A DNA stretch of 64,000 nucleotides from AP-15 sp963703745. Lineage in GTDB: Bacteria > Pseudomonadota > Alphaproteobacteria > ATCC43930 > CGMCC-115725. A model generated the notes under the pieces. It ran no database searches. It saw only the letters and a list, made by a program, of their open reading frames with translations, and was not told where the DNA came from. A program made the position numbers and the translations under genes. The stretch's first letter is position 1; each line of letters starts with the position of its first letter. This document shows, piece by piece, positions 1 to 8,470 of the stretch. The stretch lies in contig CAVPFL010000003.1 of NCBI GenBank assembly GCA_963703745.1, forward strand, positions 558,001-622,000, given 5' to 3'.

Positions 1-42
1 CGGAACGCGATTTCGTTTGTCTAAGTTTCCAGAGCGGCTTGC

Positions 43-309
43 TCAGTAGCGCGGCTTCGGCTGTTTGAGCGCAGGAACATCACGGTAGATTTGCAGTCGG
101 GTGGTCCGCAATCCGGCGAGCCCATGAACCTCAATCCGTCGCTCCCAATCAAGGAATTCCTCCTTCGATAAGTGATAGCGGTGGCAAGCTTCCTCGATAC
201 TGATGACTCCGCTACGTACCGCAGCGACAACCGCGGCCTTGCGGCGCGCTACCCAGCGTTTTGTGTCTGAGGGCGGCAAGTAGGGGCTAAGCATGTTCCA
301 CCGGGTCAA
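43..309 (-). CDS. SciP-like DUF1153 family transcriptional regulator
   Basis: Small (88 aa) helix-turn-helix protein. The core, PPSDTKRWVARRKAAVVAAV at about residues 12-31, then SIEEACHRYHLSKEEFLDWE and GLAGLRTTRLQIYR, matches what I know of the DUF1153/SciP family. In Caulobacter, SciP binds DNA and CtrA and represses CtrA-activated promoters such as those of pilus and flagellar genes. The usual N-terminal stretch of SciP (a short segment before the PP-DT-RRW motif) is shorter or diverged here. It lies beyond the far end of the Tad pilus cluster on the same strand, separated by a 364-bp gap. Its upstream region carries a block similar to the one before the flp pilins. The family call is good. 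Whether it acts on CtrA here is inference. Confidence 0.82.
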   Translation of the reverse strand: MTRWNMLSPYLPPSDTKRWVARRKAAVVAAVRSGVISIEEACHRYHLSKEEFLDWERRIEVHGLAGLRTTRLQIYRDVPALKQPKPRY

Positions 310-673
310 TTAACGACATTGGTCCAGAGCATGCCGGGATGATTACTCAAAGTTCTTAGAGACACCTTGCGACACCAACGGAAGTGTTCACCGCGTCGAG
401 GTAATGACACGGCGCGTGCTGATTTCCCGCCAGCACTTTCCGCCTGTCATTGAATCAATCGCTGGCGGAAAGGATCGTCTCAAAAAAATTTAAGAATTTC
501 AGATCGTGCTACAGAGGCCGCAGACATCCGTGGGAAGCCAAATCTCTACCGGCGTCGGAGCTAATGACGCGGCGCAAAACGAGATCTGAGATGGGTTAGT
601 GTTACAGCGGCCCAATCAGAGGCGAGCTTCACCGTCAGCACAACCGCTGAGCCGCTCTATACGAAGCGGCAGT
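310..673. other. intergenic region upstream of the SciP-like gene
   Basis: No convincing gene. The region is AT-richer than its surroundings and holds the sequence block at 443-490 that resembles the flp upstream region. It lies downstream of the membrane methyltransferase gene and presumably contains the end of that transcript and the promoter of the SciP-like gene. I see no clear rho-independent terminator. Confidence 0.5.
443..490 (-). promoter_or_regulatory. upstream element shared with the flp pilin operon (copy 1)
   Basis: Read against 10513-10560 without gaps, about 37 of 50 positions agree by hand count (using 441-490 and 10511-10560). The match includes the exact runs TCAATCGC and ATCGTCTCA and a shared A-tract before TTT. 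Both copies sit upstream of minus-strand genes in the same orientation, here about 134 bp before the SciP-like start. It could be a shared regulator site or a decayed copy of a pilin promoter. No known consensus was recognised. Confidence 0.45.
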
Positions 674-1390
674 TCAATATATACCAGGTACGAGGCGCGC
701 AGTCCTATCGCGGTAAGCTAGGTATTCAGGGAAGATTTCGGACAGGATGACTTCTTCGTTGCCCATGCGACGCAGCTGAAAGCCGAATTGAACGGCAAGG
801 ATTAGTGCTGTCCACGGAGAGAAAAACTGCATCACGACGCCGATTGCCGCAATCTCCTCCGCGAGATAGAGCGGATGGCGGACGCGCCGATACACCCCCG
901 CGGTGACCAGCTGGCGCGCCTCGGCCATGATGCTGAAGGACTCGCGCAGCTGCACCAGAACAACAATGGCGAATGCGTTGCCGGAAAGGGTCAGCAGGGT
1001 CGATACGATCCCAGTGATCAAAGACAGCTCGCGGCGCGGGAAGAGCACGACGACAGGTAAGAGGAACGTGCCGATCAGCGCGGATATCCGGGGCTCTGCT
1101 CCGCGAGCCTTACGCGCCGGGCGCATCCGCGCCACAACGGTCGCTGCGATCACGACGAGATACGCGATTACCGAGGCCCGCATCGCGATGTTCAAGATGT
1201 AGACCGCACCGGGAAGCGTGGGGTCGGCCTGCCGAATATATTCTTGGAGCCCCACCACCGTCACGAGTCCGAGGAAAATCGACCACATCAGCATCGGCAG
1301 CCGCATCAAAACGTCATAGAGACGCGAATGCTGCAATCTGGCAAAATCCCACTCGGCAAAGCGCCAAGATTCCAGCCGCATACCTCCCAC
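674..1390 (-). CDS. membrane-bound isoprenylcysteine carboxyl methyltransferase-like protein
   Basis: 238-residue polytopic membrane protein with several hydrophobic segments. Its C-terminal part contains TAGVYRRVRHPLYLAEEI and later NEEVILSEIFPEYLAYRDR, the RHPxY and E-x-FGxxY-x-Y pattern typical of ICMT/PEMT-type membrane methyltransferases, which bind S-adenosylmethionine. The substrate cannot be read from the sequence. It starts 12 nt after the stop of the last TadE-like gene, so it is probably the terminal gene of the tad transcript. A link to pilus or envelope lipid modification is only inference. The start is GTG at 1390 or ATG at 1381. The GGAGG just before the ATG is too close to be an ideal ribosome site. 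Confidence 0.7.
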   Translation of the reverse strand: MGGMRLESWRFAEWDFARLQHSRLYDVLMRLPMLMWSIFLGLVTVVGLQEYIRQADPTLPGAVYILNIAMRASVIAYLVVIAATVVARMRPARKARGAEPRISALIGTFLLPVVVLFPRRELSLITGIVSTLLTLSGNAFAIVVLVQLRESFSIMAEARQLVTAGVYRRVRHPLYLAEEIAAIGVVMQFFSPWTALILAVQFGFQLRRMGNEEVILSEIFPEYLAYRDRTARLVPGIY

Positions 1391-1402
1391 GATGTCCGGC
1401 CG

Positions 1403-1861
1403 TCAATCGGGTGGAAGGTCGATCGGAACAGTGATTTGGCCGGTCAGGGTGTAAAGACCGACGAAATTCAAACCATACAGGGCGGAGAGGCTGCAGCTGG
1501 AAGCTGTGCAGTTGGCGTCGACGCAATATTGACCCGATGACGGTGCGCCGATGCAGCTCGACGACGCACCGGGTAACAAGGTCGTCAGCGCGCTTATGGC
1601 GCAGCTGGTGGCGGAACCGGCCGGGGGACAGTATGCCGAGCCCGGGGGGTTGGGAATACTAGTCTGGACCATGACATAGCGGCTGGCTTGTCCGACGACG
1701 AGCTGCAACGTGTTCCAGACAAAAAAAGCCTGGCCAAAGTTGACAATGGCGAGGACCAGGCCGACAAAAACCGAGAGGACGAGCGCTGCTTCGACGGCGG
1801 TCGCCCCGTCCTCCGAGCCGTGAAGCCCGCGTCTTCGGCTCATGGCAGCCGCGGTCGTCAT
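1403..1861 (-). CDS. tadE: TadE-like pseudopilin (second copy)
   Basis: 152-residue protein with a short basic leader, then GATAVEAALVLSVFVGLV followed by a hydrophobic helix ending near FFVWNTLQ, the TadE domain signature (G, then E at +5, then a membrane helix). TadE proteins are processed minor pseudopilins of Flp/Tad pili. The ATG at 1861 overlaps the stop of the preceding gene (ATGA), which fixes the start and suggests translational coupling. The part after the helix carries about seven cysteines (YC, SC, SSC, YC, NC, SSC), more than I would expect, which may form periplasmic disulfides. Confidence 0.85.
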   Translation of the reverse strand: MTTAAAMSRRRGLHGSEDGATAVEAALVLSVFVGLVLAIVNFGQAFFVWNTLQLVVGQASRYVMVQTSIPNPPGSAYCPPAGSATSCAISALTTLLPGASSSCIGAPSSGQYCVDANCTASSCSLSALYGLNFVGLYTLTGQITVPIDLPPD

Positions 1862-2322
1862 TGGGTGCGAAGGACCGTCCGCGACTGAACGGATCCCGGA
1901 AAGGACGAGCTCCAGGTCCCGGAGACCAATGGCGTGTAGGTCTGCGACCCGCTGACCGCAACATAAGTAAGCACTCGCTTGTCGGCGTTCGCGGCGCAAG
2001 GGTTGACCGCGCCAGCCCCCGGACAGGTCACCGATGTATTATCAGCACAAGTGCAGAAGCTTGAAGGGGAGAACACGGCAGCGGGCACACCCAGCAAGGT
2101 GTTGAGATTGGCTGCTGTCGGCAGCGCGTTGCCCTGGACGACTTGACCGCGTGCGTAATCGGCGGCGGCGCGGATGATGGACGTCAGGTTCGTGGCCTGA
2201 GCCGTGATCTCGCCGTAGTCGACGATGCCAAAGGCGATGACCGTGAGCGGTACGAACGCCATCAGCAATGCGAACTCGGTCGCCACGGCGCCGCTGTCTC
2301 GGGCACCATGTCGCTTTCGCAC
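1858..2322 (-). CDS. tadE: TadE-like pseudopilin (first copy)
   Basis: About 154 residues from a GTG at 2322 that is preceded by GGGGGA. This start leaves a natural leader (RKRHGARDSG) before AVATEFALLMAFVPLTVIAF, the TadE processing and helix motif. Longer reading to 2412 would overlap the upstream gene and add a non-typical N-terminus. TadE/TadF proteins help assemble Flp pili at the inner membrane. The tail contains a cysteine cluster, FCTC...TC...PC. The gene lies between the TadG-like gene (33 nt upstream) and the second TadE copy (4-nt overlap), clearly in one operon. Confidence 0.83.
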   Translation of the reverse strand: MRKRHGARDSGAVATEFALLMAFVPLTVIAFGIVDYGEITAQATNLTSIIRAAADYARGQVVQGNALPTAANLNTLLGVPAAVFSPSSFCTCADNTSVTCPGAGAVNPCAANADKRVLTYVAVSGSQTYTPLVSGTWSSSFPGSVQSRTVLRTQ

Positions 2323-2354
2323 TGATCCCCCAAGAATGTTGATCACACGGAACC

Positions 2355-3716
2355 TCACAGGGCGAGAAAGACGGAGAATATCGTTGGCACGGTGAGGCCG
2401 ACGGTCTGGCATCCTGAATCGTTAAGGCCGATGTTTCCGGTCAAACTAAGACTATCGGCTACTACCACGAGACAGTTCGAGGTGTCGGTCTGAACATTCC
2501 CTAACAAGCTAAGGCTTGTGCTCGGAAAGTAGAGAAGACCGCTGAGCGTAGCGCTGGGATTGCCGAAAGTGGTGGGTATCGCGCCTGCCACCGCGTCTTG
2601 AACTATGAGATAACCGGCATAAGCCCCGGTGCTCTGCGCATTCAGGGTAATGGTCAAGGGCCCGGTCGGCCACAACGTGCCGATCGTCCCGGCACTGCCG
2701 TGCGTGGTGGTGAAGATAATCGTGACGCCGAAACTGCCTGGAGAGCAGCCCGTACATTCCAACTTGCCCGACACCTTCAGACTGCCGTCTGTTACCCAAT
2801 ACGTGCCGGGCGATAGATTGATTATCCCGGTTAGCGCAAGATCGCCGGCGATTACACAGTTGCCGTTGAGGGAAGTCTGCGTGCCAATCGTGGCCGGGTT
2901 GCAAGCGGGCGTCGTAGATATGCTGCCGGTGAGAAAAGCGTGGGTGAGGGTGGCAGCATAGGGGTCGGCTATGGCGCTCGCGTAGGTCCGATTTGGCGAA
3001 CCGTTCAGCTGGCCACCGTTGGACACCGTATCGCCGCCAACGACAGTCGTTGGGCCGGCTATAGTGCAGCCATTGCAGTTTAGCGCAGTTCCCAAACTCG
3101 AATTGGCAGCGGCCCAACAATTCGGGTTCGATAGCGTTCCATTATTGACGAGAAGAGCACCGGCCGCGATCGGGTCGAGGGCGAGGATGCAGGCGCTGCT
3201 CGTCGGGAATGCGGCGATGGCGGTTGTCGTGACGTTGACGGTATTGACGCTCGGTCCCCAGATCGCCGTAACAAGGTTCGCAAAAGTCGTATTCAACGGC
3301 TGCGTCAGGACGACCTGAACTGCGTTGGGGAGCGCCCCGCTCGAACTCGACGTATTGCACGAGCCGCCGACCGTGATCGTGAAGCCGTAGCACGGGTAGA
3401 GCGTGAGCGTGTTCGGCGAGGTGGTGCTGAACAGATTGTAGTTCGCGGTGGTGGCCGCCGCGGCCGCTGGGTCCGTCGTCACGCCGCTTTCAATCTGGGC
3501 GGTGTATTCGAGCGCGGCGGAAATTGCGGCGGCGTCGGCTGCTGATTGGTTCTGTCGCTGGACGGCAAACCACAGCCCGACTTCGATGCCGATCCCGGCA
3601 AATCCGATCAGGACAGGGAGCAGCACGGCGACGGCTACGGCGACGGCGCCACGCCGGTCGCGCCAAAATCGGGTCGCTACATCGTGAGCCGAAATCGCCG
3701 CTTTACTCACACTCAC
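2355..3716 (-). CDS. tadG: Tad-domain (TadG-like) pilus assembly protein
   Basis: 453 residues. The N-terminal DRRGAVAVAVAVLLPVLIGF is the putative Flp pilus-assembly Tad motif (Gly followed by a hydrophobic helix), and ADAAAISAALEY following it is also typical of the family. The remainder is a Ser/Thr/Gly-rich periplasmic region with about 13 cysteines, including NCNGC and ECTGC pairs. TadG-type proteins are thought to be minor pilus or anchoring components. The GTG start at 3716 follows the tadC stop after one base. Family membership is well supported. The exact role of such long Tad proteins is poorly defined. Confidence 0.82.
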   Translation of the reverse strand: MSVSKAAISAHDVATRFWRDRRGAVAVAVAVLLPVLIGFAGIGIEVGLWFAVQRQNQSAADAAAISAALEYTAQIESGVTTDPAAAAATTANYNLFSTTSPNTLTLYPCYGFTITVGGSCNTSSSSGALPNAVQVVLTQPLNTTFANLVTAIWGPSVNTVNVTTTAIAAFPTSSACILALDPIAAGALLVNNGTLSNPNCWAAANSSLGTALNCNGCTIAGPTTVVGGDTVSNGGQLNGSPNRTYASAIADPYAATLTHAFLTGSISTTPACNPATIGTQTSLNGNCVIAGDLALTGIINLSPGTYWVTDGSLKVSGKLECTGCSPGSFGVTIIFTTTHGSAGTIGTLWPTGPLTITLNAQSTGAYAGYLIVQDAVAGAIPTTFGNPSATLSGLLYFPSTSLSLLGNVQTDTSNCLVVVADSLSLTGNIGLNDSGCQTVGLTVPTIFSVFLAL

Positions 3717-3717
3717 A

Positions 3718-4770
3718 TCATGGGCCCCCGATCAGCTTAGCCCCGAGCCCGGAGCCTCCGGCCGCTGCTTTGTGGAGAAAATCAACCATGCGCAGTATCA
3801 GGGGCGTACCGATCACGATCATCATCGACGGTAAGATAAACCCCATCAAAGGGAGGGTCAGCAGGACCGGGAGGCGCGCTGCACGCTCTTCGTAGCGCGC
3901 CAGGCGTTCGGTACGCATTTCGGCGGCGAGCACGCGCAGCGAATCGGATAAGGGTGTCCCAAATCTGATCGACTGGTTGAGCGTCGCGACGATGCTGCGC
4001 AGGCTCGCAAGACCTGCTCTCTGCGCCAGGTTTTCGAGCGCTTTGCTTCGGTCCGGCAACACGCGCATTTCGGCGGCTGCCGCGGCAAACTCCCCGGCGA
4101 CCTCAGGGCTCGAAGTGCGGAGATCCCGGGCAACCTGTTCGATCGCCTGGTCGAGACTGAGCCCGGCCTCGGCGCAGAAGACGAGGAGGTCGAGGGCGTC
4201 CGGCAGCCCCTGCTCGAGGCGGACTTGTCGCCGCGCCGCAAGGCGGGAGAGGACGACATCAGGCATGCGCCACCCGAGGAAAACTGCACCGGCCAATATG
4301 ACCATCGGGATAGTCATCGAGCCGTCAAAGAAATCGCGCCACTCGAGAAGCAGCCAGCCGGCCATGAAGAATGCGACGGCGCTGCAGCCTTTGGCGGCAA
4401 GCAAGCTGGCGAGACGGCCATGCCCCCTGATGCCGGCGGCGGCAAGCGCGGCCAGCAAAGCACGCTGCTCGGTGGTGCCGATGATCGGCGTTGCCGCGAT
4501 CGCAGTGCCGAGCCGATGGGACCAGGACGGACGCTGCGGGCGCGCCCGCCCGGTACGGGTGAGCGCTGTGCCGCGCAGCGCGTCGAGGCGCTCCTGGAAG
4601 TCCTCCCGGCGCGCAATGCGCCAAAGATTGAGCGCCGATACCAGCGCCCCGGACAGCGCCAGGATCAGGATACAGGTGTCGCGCGCACCGAGCTGGACGT
4701 CGCCGGCACGGAAAGCGAGGTAGGTTCGTGCGGTGTCGACCAGCGCCGCGATGCCGAATGTCTCGGACAT
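3718..4770 (-). CDS. tadC: Tad pilus inner-membrane platform protein TadC (type II secretion F domain)
   Basis: 350-residue membrane protein of the T2SSF family. The cytoplasmic segment QGLPDALDLLVFCAEAGLSL, then QAIEQVARDL and EMRTERLARYEERAARLPV, is the diagnostic TadC pattern, flanked by membrane helices (about residues 125-140, 150-165 and near the C-terminus). It pairs with TadB to form the platform on which the CpaF ATPase acts. The ATG lies one base after the tadB stop. The length is normal for the family, and nothing suggests damage. Confidence 0.93.
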   Translation of the reverse strand: MSETFGIAALVDTARTYLAFRAGDVQLGARDTCILILALSGALVSALNLWRIARREDFQERLDALRGTALTRTGRARPQRPSWSHRLGTAIAATPIIGTTEQRALLAALAAAGIRGHGRLASLLAAKGCSAVAFFMAGWLLLEWRDFFDGSMTIPMVILAGAVFLGWRMPDVVLSRLAARRQVRLEQGLPDALDLLVFCAEAGLSLDQAIEQVARDLRTSSPEVAGEFAAAAAEMRVLPDRSKALENLAQRAGLASLRSIVATLNQSIRFGTPLSDSLRVLAAEMRTERLARYEERAARLPVLLTLPLMGFILPSMMIVIGTPLILRMVDFLHKAAAGGSGLGAKLIGGP

Positions 4771-4771
4771 C

Positions 4772-5740
4772 CTAGCGCAAGGTCCTCCTGATGATGGCGC
4801 TCATCGTGGCGATACCCAGCAGAAGGCTGACGATGGCAACGCCCAGCATAAACCGGCCCCGATGATCAACGAAGAGCAGGGACATCATGTCGGGCTTAAC
4901 CAGATAGAGTCCCGCCCCGGCTACGAAGGGCATGATCGAGATGACCGCCGCGGATGCTTTCGACTCTGCCGTCAGTGCCCGCGCTTTCAGACGCAGCGTC
5001 CTGCGTTGGCGAATGAGGGTGCTCAGATTGACAAGGGTCTCGGCGAGGCCCCCGCCGGTCCGCCGTTGCAATACGATGCTTGCGACGAAAAACCGGAAAT
5101 CCGGTACCCGGATACGGTCGGCCGCGTGATTGAGCGCGTCTGCCATCGCCACTCCAATGCGCGTGTCGTCGAGCACTTTTTGGAATTCGGTGCCGACCGG
5201 GGCGGCGACCTCGCGCGCGGCCAAGTCGATCGCGTCGAGTGCCGGAAGACCGGCTTTGACGGCGCGTACGATTAGATCGATGGCGTCCGGGAAAGCATCG
5301 AGAAACCGCCGCTGGTAACGGGTTTGCGCGAATCGCAGCAGGAATCTGGGTGCTGCTATGCCAGCCGCGCTGCTGAGCCCGATCACCAGAACCGGGTTGA
5401 ACCCCATGAAACGGGCGGCGGAGCCGGCGGCCGCGGCCGCGGCCATCCCGGTCAAGACAAGCTGCGGCAACCTGACACGATTGCCCGCTGCGGCGGAAGC
5501 AGCTTCGAGGCGCGCCCAAAGTCCCGCCGGCAAGGACAAGAACGCGCGCATCCGACCGCCACGGGGCAGCGGCCTGCGCAGCGATGCACCGGGTATCTCA
5601 TCGGACGGCGCAGTCACAGTGATGGTCTTCAAGCGCTGCTCGCGGCGCTCTCTGTGTTGCGCAGCGCGGAGCGCGGCCCGCAGTCCCGCGCCAAGCAGCG
5701 CGGACGCGGTGAGGACCGCTACAAGGAACTGGTCTTCCAC
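4772..5740 (-). CDS. tadB: Tad pilus inner-membrane platform protein TadB (type II secretion F domain)
   Basis: 322 residues with the T2SSF segment RRFLDAFPDAIDLIVRAVKA followed by GLPALDAIDLAAREV and then GGGLAETLVNLSTLIRQRR, typical of TadB. N-terminal and central hydrophobic helices anchor it in the inner membrane. A GTG start at 5740 is chosen because GGAGG stands about 6 nt upstream. It forms the assembly platform with the adjacent TadC. A gap of 67 bp separates it from the cpaF stop, the largest break inside this part of the cluster apart from the gaps flanking the pilin genes. Confidence 0.92.
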   Translation of the reverse strand: MEDQFLVAVLTASALLGAGLRAALRAAQHRERREQRLKTITVTAPSDEIPGASLRRPLPRGGRMRAFLSLPAGLWARLEAASAAAGNRVRLPQLVLTGMAAAAAAGSAARFMGFNPVLVIGLSSAAGIAAPRFLLRFAQTRYQRRFLDAFPDAIDLIVRAVKAGLPALDAIDLAAREVAAPVGTEFQKVLDDTRIGVAMADALNHAADRIRVPDFRFFVASIVLQRRTGGGLAETLVNLSTLIRQRRTLRLKARALTAESKASAAVISIMPFVAGAGLYLVKPDMMSLLFVDHRGRFMLGVAIVSLLLGIATMSAIIRRTLR

Positions 5741-5807
5741 CGGGCCCTCCGGCAGGGGACGATCGGTCTATGCGGCCCGCAACCAAAATGCCGGATGTGG
5801 AGGTCTT

Positions 5808-7193
5808 TCACTCCCTGCCTCCGGAGATCTCCATCGCATCGAGCAGTTCCCTATCGAGGTTGATCTGCGCGGCGCGTGCAATAAAATCGGGCCGCGTTCG
5901 GCTTGAGACAAATTCCCCATCGATCGTCCCGTCGCGCCGCTCGCCGCGAAACTGAAAGGTGAAGAGCTCGCGCATCGTGATGGTTTCGCCTTCCATGCCG
6001 GCCATCTCTGAGATGTTCTGCACGCGCCGCACGCCGTCGCGCATGCGCTCGATGTGCACGATGAGGTTGAGCGCGCTCGCGACGTGCATTCGAATCGCCC
6101 GCAATGGCAGGTTGAGATTCGCCATTATCACCATGTTTTCGAGACGATAGAGCGCGTCGCGTGGCGAGTTGGCGTGCACCGTCGACATCGAGCCGTCATG
6201 CCCGGTGTTCATCGCCTGAAGCATGTCGAACGTCTCCGGGCCACGCACCTCGCCAACAATAATGCGGTCCGGCCGCATACGCAGCGCATTGCGGACGAGC
6301 TCGCGTTGCGGGATGTGGCCGATCCCTTCGATGTTGGGCGGCCGCGTTTCCATCTGAACGACATGCGGCTGCTGAAGCCGCAGCTCGACGGCGTCCTCGA
6401 TCGTGATCACCCGTTCGTCGCGGTCGATAAATTGTGAGACCGCGTTCAGCAATGTCGTCTTGCCAGAGCCGGTCCCGCCCGAGATCAGAATATTGAGTCG
6501 CGAGCGCGCGGCGACCTGCAGCAGGCGCGCCATGTCGCGCGACAAATTCTCCTGACGCACCATCCTGTCGAGCGTAAGGTGGCGCTTCGCGAATTTTCGG
6601 ATCGATATAGTGCCGCCGTTGAGCACGAGCGGTGGCAATACGATATTGACGCGGCTGCCATCGGCGAGCCGCGCATCGACCATCGGGCTCGCCTCGTCGA
6701 TGCGCCGCCCGATAGCGCTGGCGATACGTTGCGCGATGTTGACCAGATGCTGGGCATCGCGAAAGCGGGCGTTGGTCTTTTCGAGCTTGCCGCGCCGCTC
6801 GATATAAATGTCGAACGGCCCGTTCACTAAGATATCGGTGACGTCGTCGTCACCGAGGAAGGGTTCGACCGGCCCCAGCCCGACCATGTCGTCGGTCAGC
6901 TCGGCGGCGATGGTGCTCTCCTCGGTCTCGTTCAGCTGCACTCGCTGCTCGGTCGCGATCTCGCTTACCAACTTCGCGACTTCGGCTTGCAGGGTGATCC
7001 GCGAGATCCGACCCGCTACCGAGGGGTCGATCCGCGACATTAGAACGGTTCGGATCTGCTCTCTGAGCTCGCCGCGACCCGGAAGATCCTCGGCTGGACC
7101 TCGCGGGGTGCCCGGAACGAGCAGGAGCTTGCGGTCGCCCGGCTCGGCGATCCGGCGCCCAAAGCCGGCCGAAATCATTTCGCTGTACTCCAC
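5808..7193 (-). CDS. cpaF: Tad pilus assembly/secretion ATPase CpaF (TadA)
   Basis: 461 residues, a hexameric VirB11/GspE-type ATPase that powers Flp pilus extension and possibly retraction. Visible motifs are ILVNGPFDIYIERRGKLE (N-terminal domain, about 121-138), Walker A GGTGSGKT at about 239-246, ITIEDAVELRL (Asp/Glu boxes), and IVGEVRGPETFDMLQAMNTG followed by HDGSMSTVHANSPRDAL with the His box. The start overlaps the end of cpaE by 19 nt. A start five codons further in (ATG at 7178) is possible. Complete and of normal length. Confidence 0.95.
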   Translation of the reverse strand: MEYSEMISAGFGRRIAEPGDRKLLLVPGTPRGPAEDLPGRGELREQIRTVLMSRIDPSVAGRISRITLQAEVAKLVSEIATEQRVQLNETEESTIAAELTDDMVGLGPVEPFLGDDDVTDILVNGPFDIYIERRGKLEKTNARFRDAQHLVNIAQRIASAIGRRIDEASPMVDARLADGSRVNIVLPPLVLNGGTISIRKFAKRHLTLDRMVRQENLSRDMARLLQVAARSRLNILISGGTGSGKTTLLNAVSQFIDRDERVITIEDAVELRLQQPHVVQMETRPPNIEGIGHIPQRELVRNALRMRPDRIIVGEVRGPETFDMLQAMNTGHDGSMSTVHANSPRDALYRLENMVIMANLNLPLRAIRMHVASALNLIVHIERMRDGVRRVQNISEMAGMEGETITMRELFTFQFRGERRDGTIDGEFVSSRTRPDFIARAAQINLDRELLDAMEISGGRE

Positions 7194-8452
7194 CAGCGAC
7201 GCCGCTCAGGTGGCCGCCCCGAAAGCTCGAGCACGAGACTGGCAATCGCGTCGCTAAACTTGCCGTGTCGCGCGGCGGCAACGCGCGTGCCGCTCGCCGC
7301 CGCGGCGAAAACGGTCGGCAGAAACGGGATCACGGTCTTGGGCTGAAGCCCGAGGACGTGATGCATTTCCTTCAAGGTCACCGCATGGCGCCCACCCTCT
7401 CCGTAGCGGTTCAGGACGAAACCATTCCGCTGCTTGCCGTTACCCTCACCGAGCACGCCGCGTAGCCGCACGATGTCGCGCACCGACCGAAGCGTCTGGT
7501 CGCCGACGATAATACGGAAATCGGCGGTGTCGAGCGCTTGCCAATAGGGTGTCGCGGGGATCCGCGGCACATCGATGATGATGTAGTGAAACTGTTCACG
7601 CAGCGCCCCGACGAGCGTGTCGACCGCTTCAGCGGTGATTTCCAGATCATCGCGTAGCGGCTCCTCGGAGCTGAGTACGAAGAGATGGTCCCCGACGGGC
7701 GTCATCACCCGTTCGAGCAGCGTGCTATCAATACGCGTCGGGTTGATTAACGCCTCGCGCAACCCCGGGGTCGGCTTGATGTTGAACGCCAGCGCGCTAT
7801 CGCCGTTGTGCAGGTCGAGGTCGACCAGCGCTACCCGGCGGCTGTGCCGGTTGGCGAGATGCCAAGCCAAATTCACCGCGAGCGTCGTTGCCCCGACACC
7901 ACCCCGAGCGCCGATCAAAGCGGTTACGGTCCCGAGCTTTTTGTGGATCGGGCTGATCTCCCGCGTACTGGTCCTCTGGTTCAACGCTCTCGCGATAAGT
8001 TGCGGGGTCAATGGCTTGACGATGTAATCGGTGACGCCTGCGTGCAATAGATCGCGGTATAGGCCGATCTCATTGCGATTCCCGATCGCAATAACGGTGA
8101 CACCGGGCTCGCAGACCTCAGCGAGGGCATGCACTTGTGATATCGGCAAGTCGATGCCGCTAATGTCGACGATCAGGATGTTGGGCGACCGCTCGGCTCC
8201 CAGCGTTTCGATGGCCTTCGCGATCCCGCCACGCACGATCATGCCGTTGGCGAGAGACAGCTGCGTAAGGCATTCGCGCAGAGCCTTCTCGGTCGCGGCA
8301 TCGGAGACGAAGGCCAACAGCGGGGCTCGGCCGACGGGCAATCGGTTGGTGGTTTTCTCGATCGGCGCGGGCATCTCGAGGATGCTCCTCACTGGCTGAC
8401 TCCCTCCACGATCGGTGTCGACCAGGCTAAACATTCTTGACCGCCCTAACAT
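7175..8452 (-). CDS. cpaE: pilus polar-localisation ATPase CpaE (MinD/ParA-like)
   Basis: 425 residues. A receiver-like N-terminal domain (about 40-160, with NILIVDISGIDLP and VTDYIVKPLTPQLI) is followed by a MinD-type ATPase with GARGGVGATTLAVNLAW (a deviant Walker A without the signature lysine, as is usual in CpaE) and RVALVDLDLHNGDSALAF. CpaE proteins localise the Tad machine. The receiver domain keeps the fold-type residues but is probably not phosphorylated (inference). Alternative starts are ATG at 8434 and 8374. It begins 18 nt after the cpaB stop, leaving no room for cpaC/cpaD, which normally sit between these genes. Confidence 0.92.
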   Translation of the reverse strand: MLGRSRMFSLVDTDRGGSQPVRSILEMPAPIEKTTNRLPVGRAPLLAFVSDAATEKALRECLTQLSLANGMIVRGGIAKAIETLGAERSPNILIVDISGIDLPISQVHALAEVCEPGVTVIAIGNRNEIGLYRDLLHAGVTDYIVKPLTPQLIARALNQRTSTREISPIHKKLGTVTALIGARGGVGATTLAVNLAWHLANRHSRRVALVDLDLHNGDSALAFNIKPTPGLREALINPTRIDSTLLERVMTPVGDHLFVLSSEEPLRDDLEITAEAVDTLVGALREQFHYIIIDVPRIPATPYWQALDTADFRIIVGDQTLRSVRDIVRLRGVLGEGNGKQRNGFVLNRYGEGGRHAVTLKEMHHVLGLQPKTVIPFLPTVFAAAASGTRVAAARHGKFSDAIASLVLELSGRPPERRRWWSTAK

Positions 8453-8470
8453 CGACCCCGGTATTGATCA

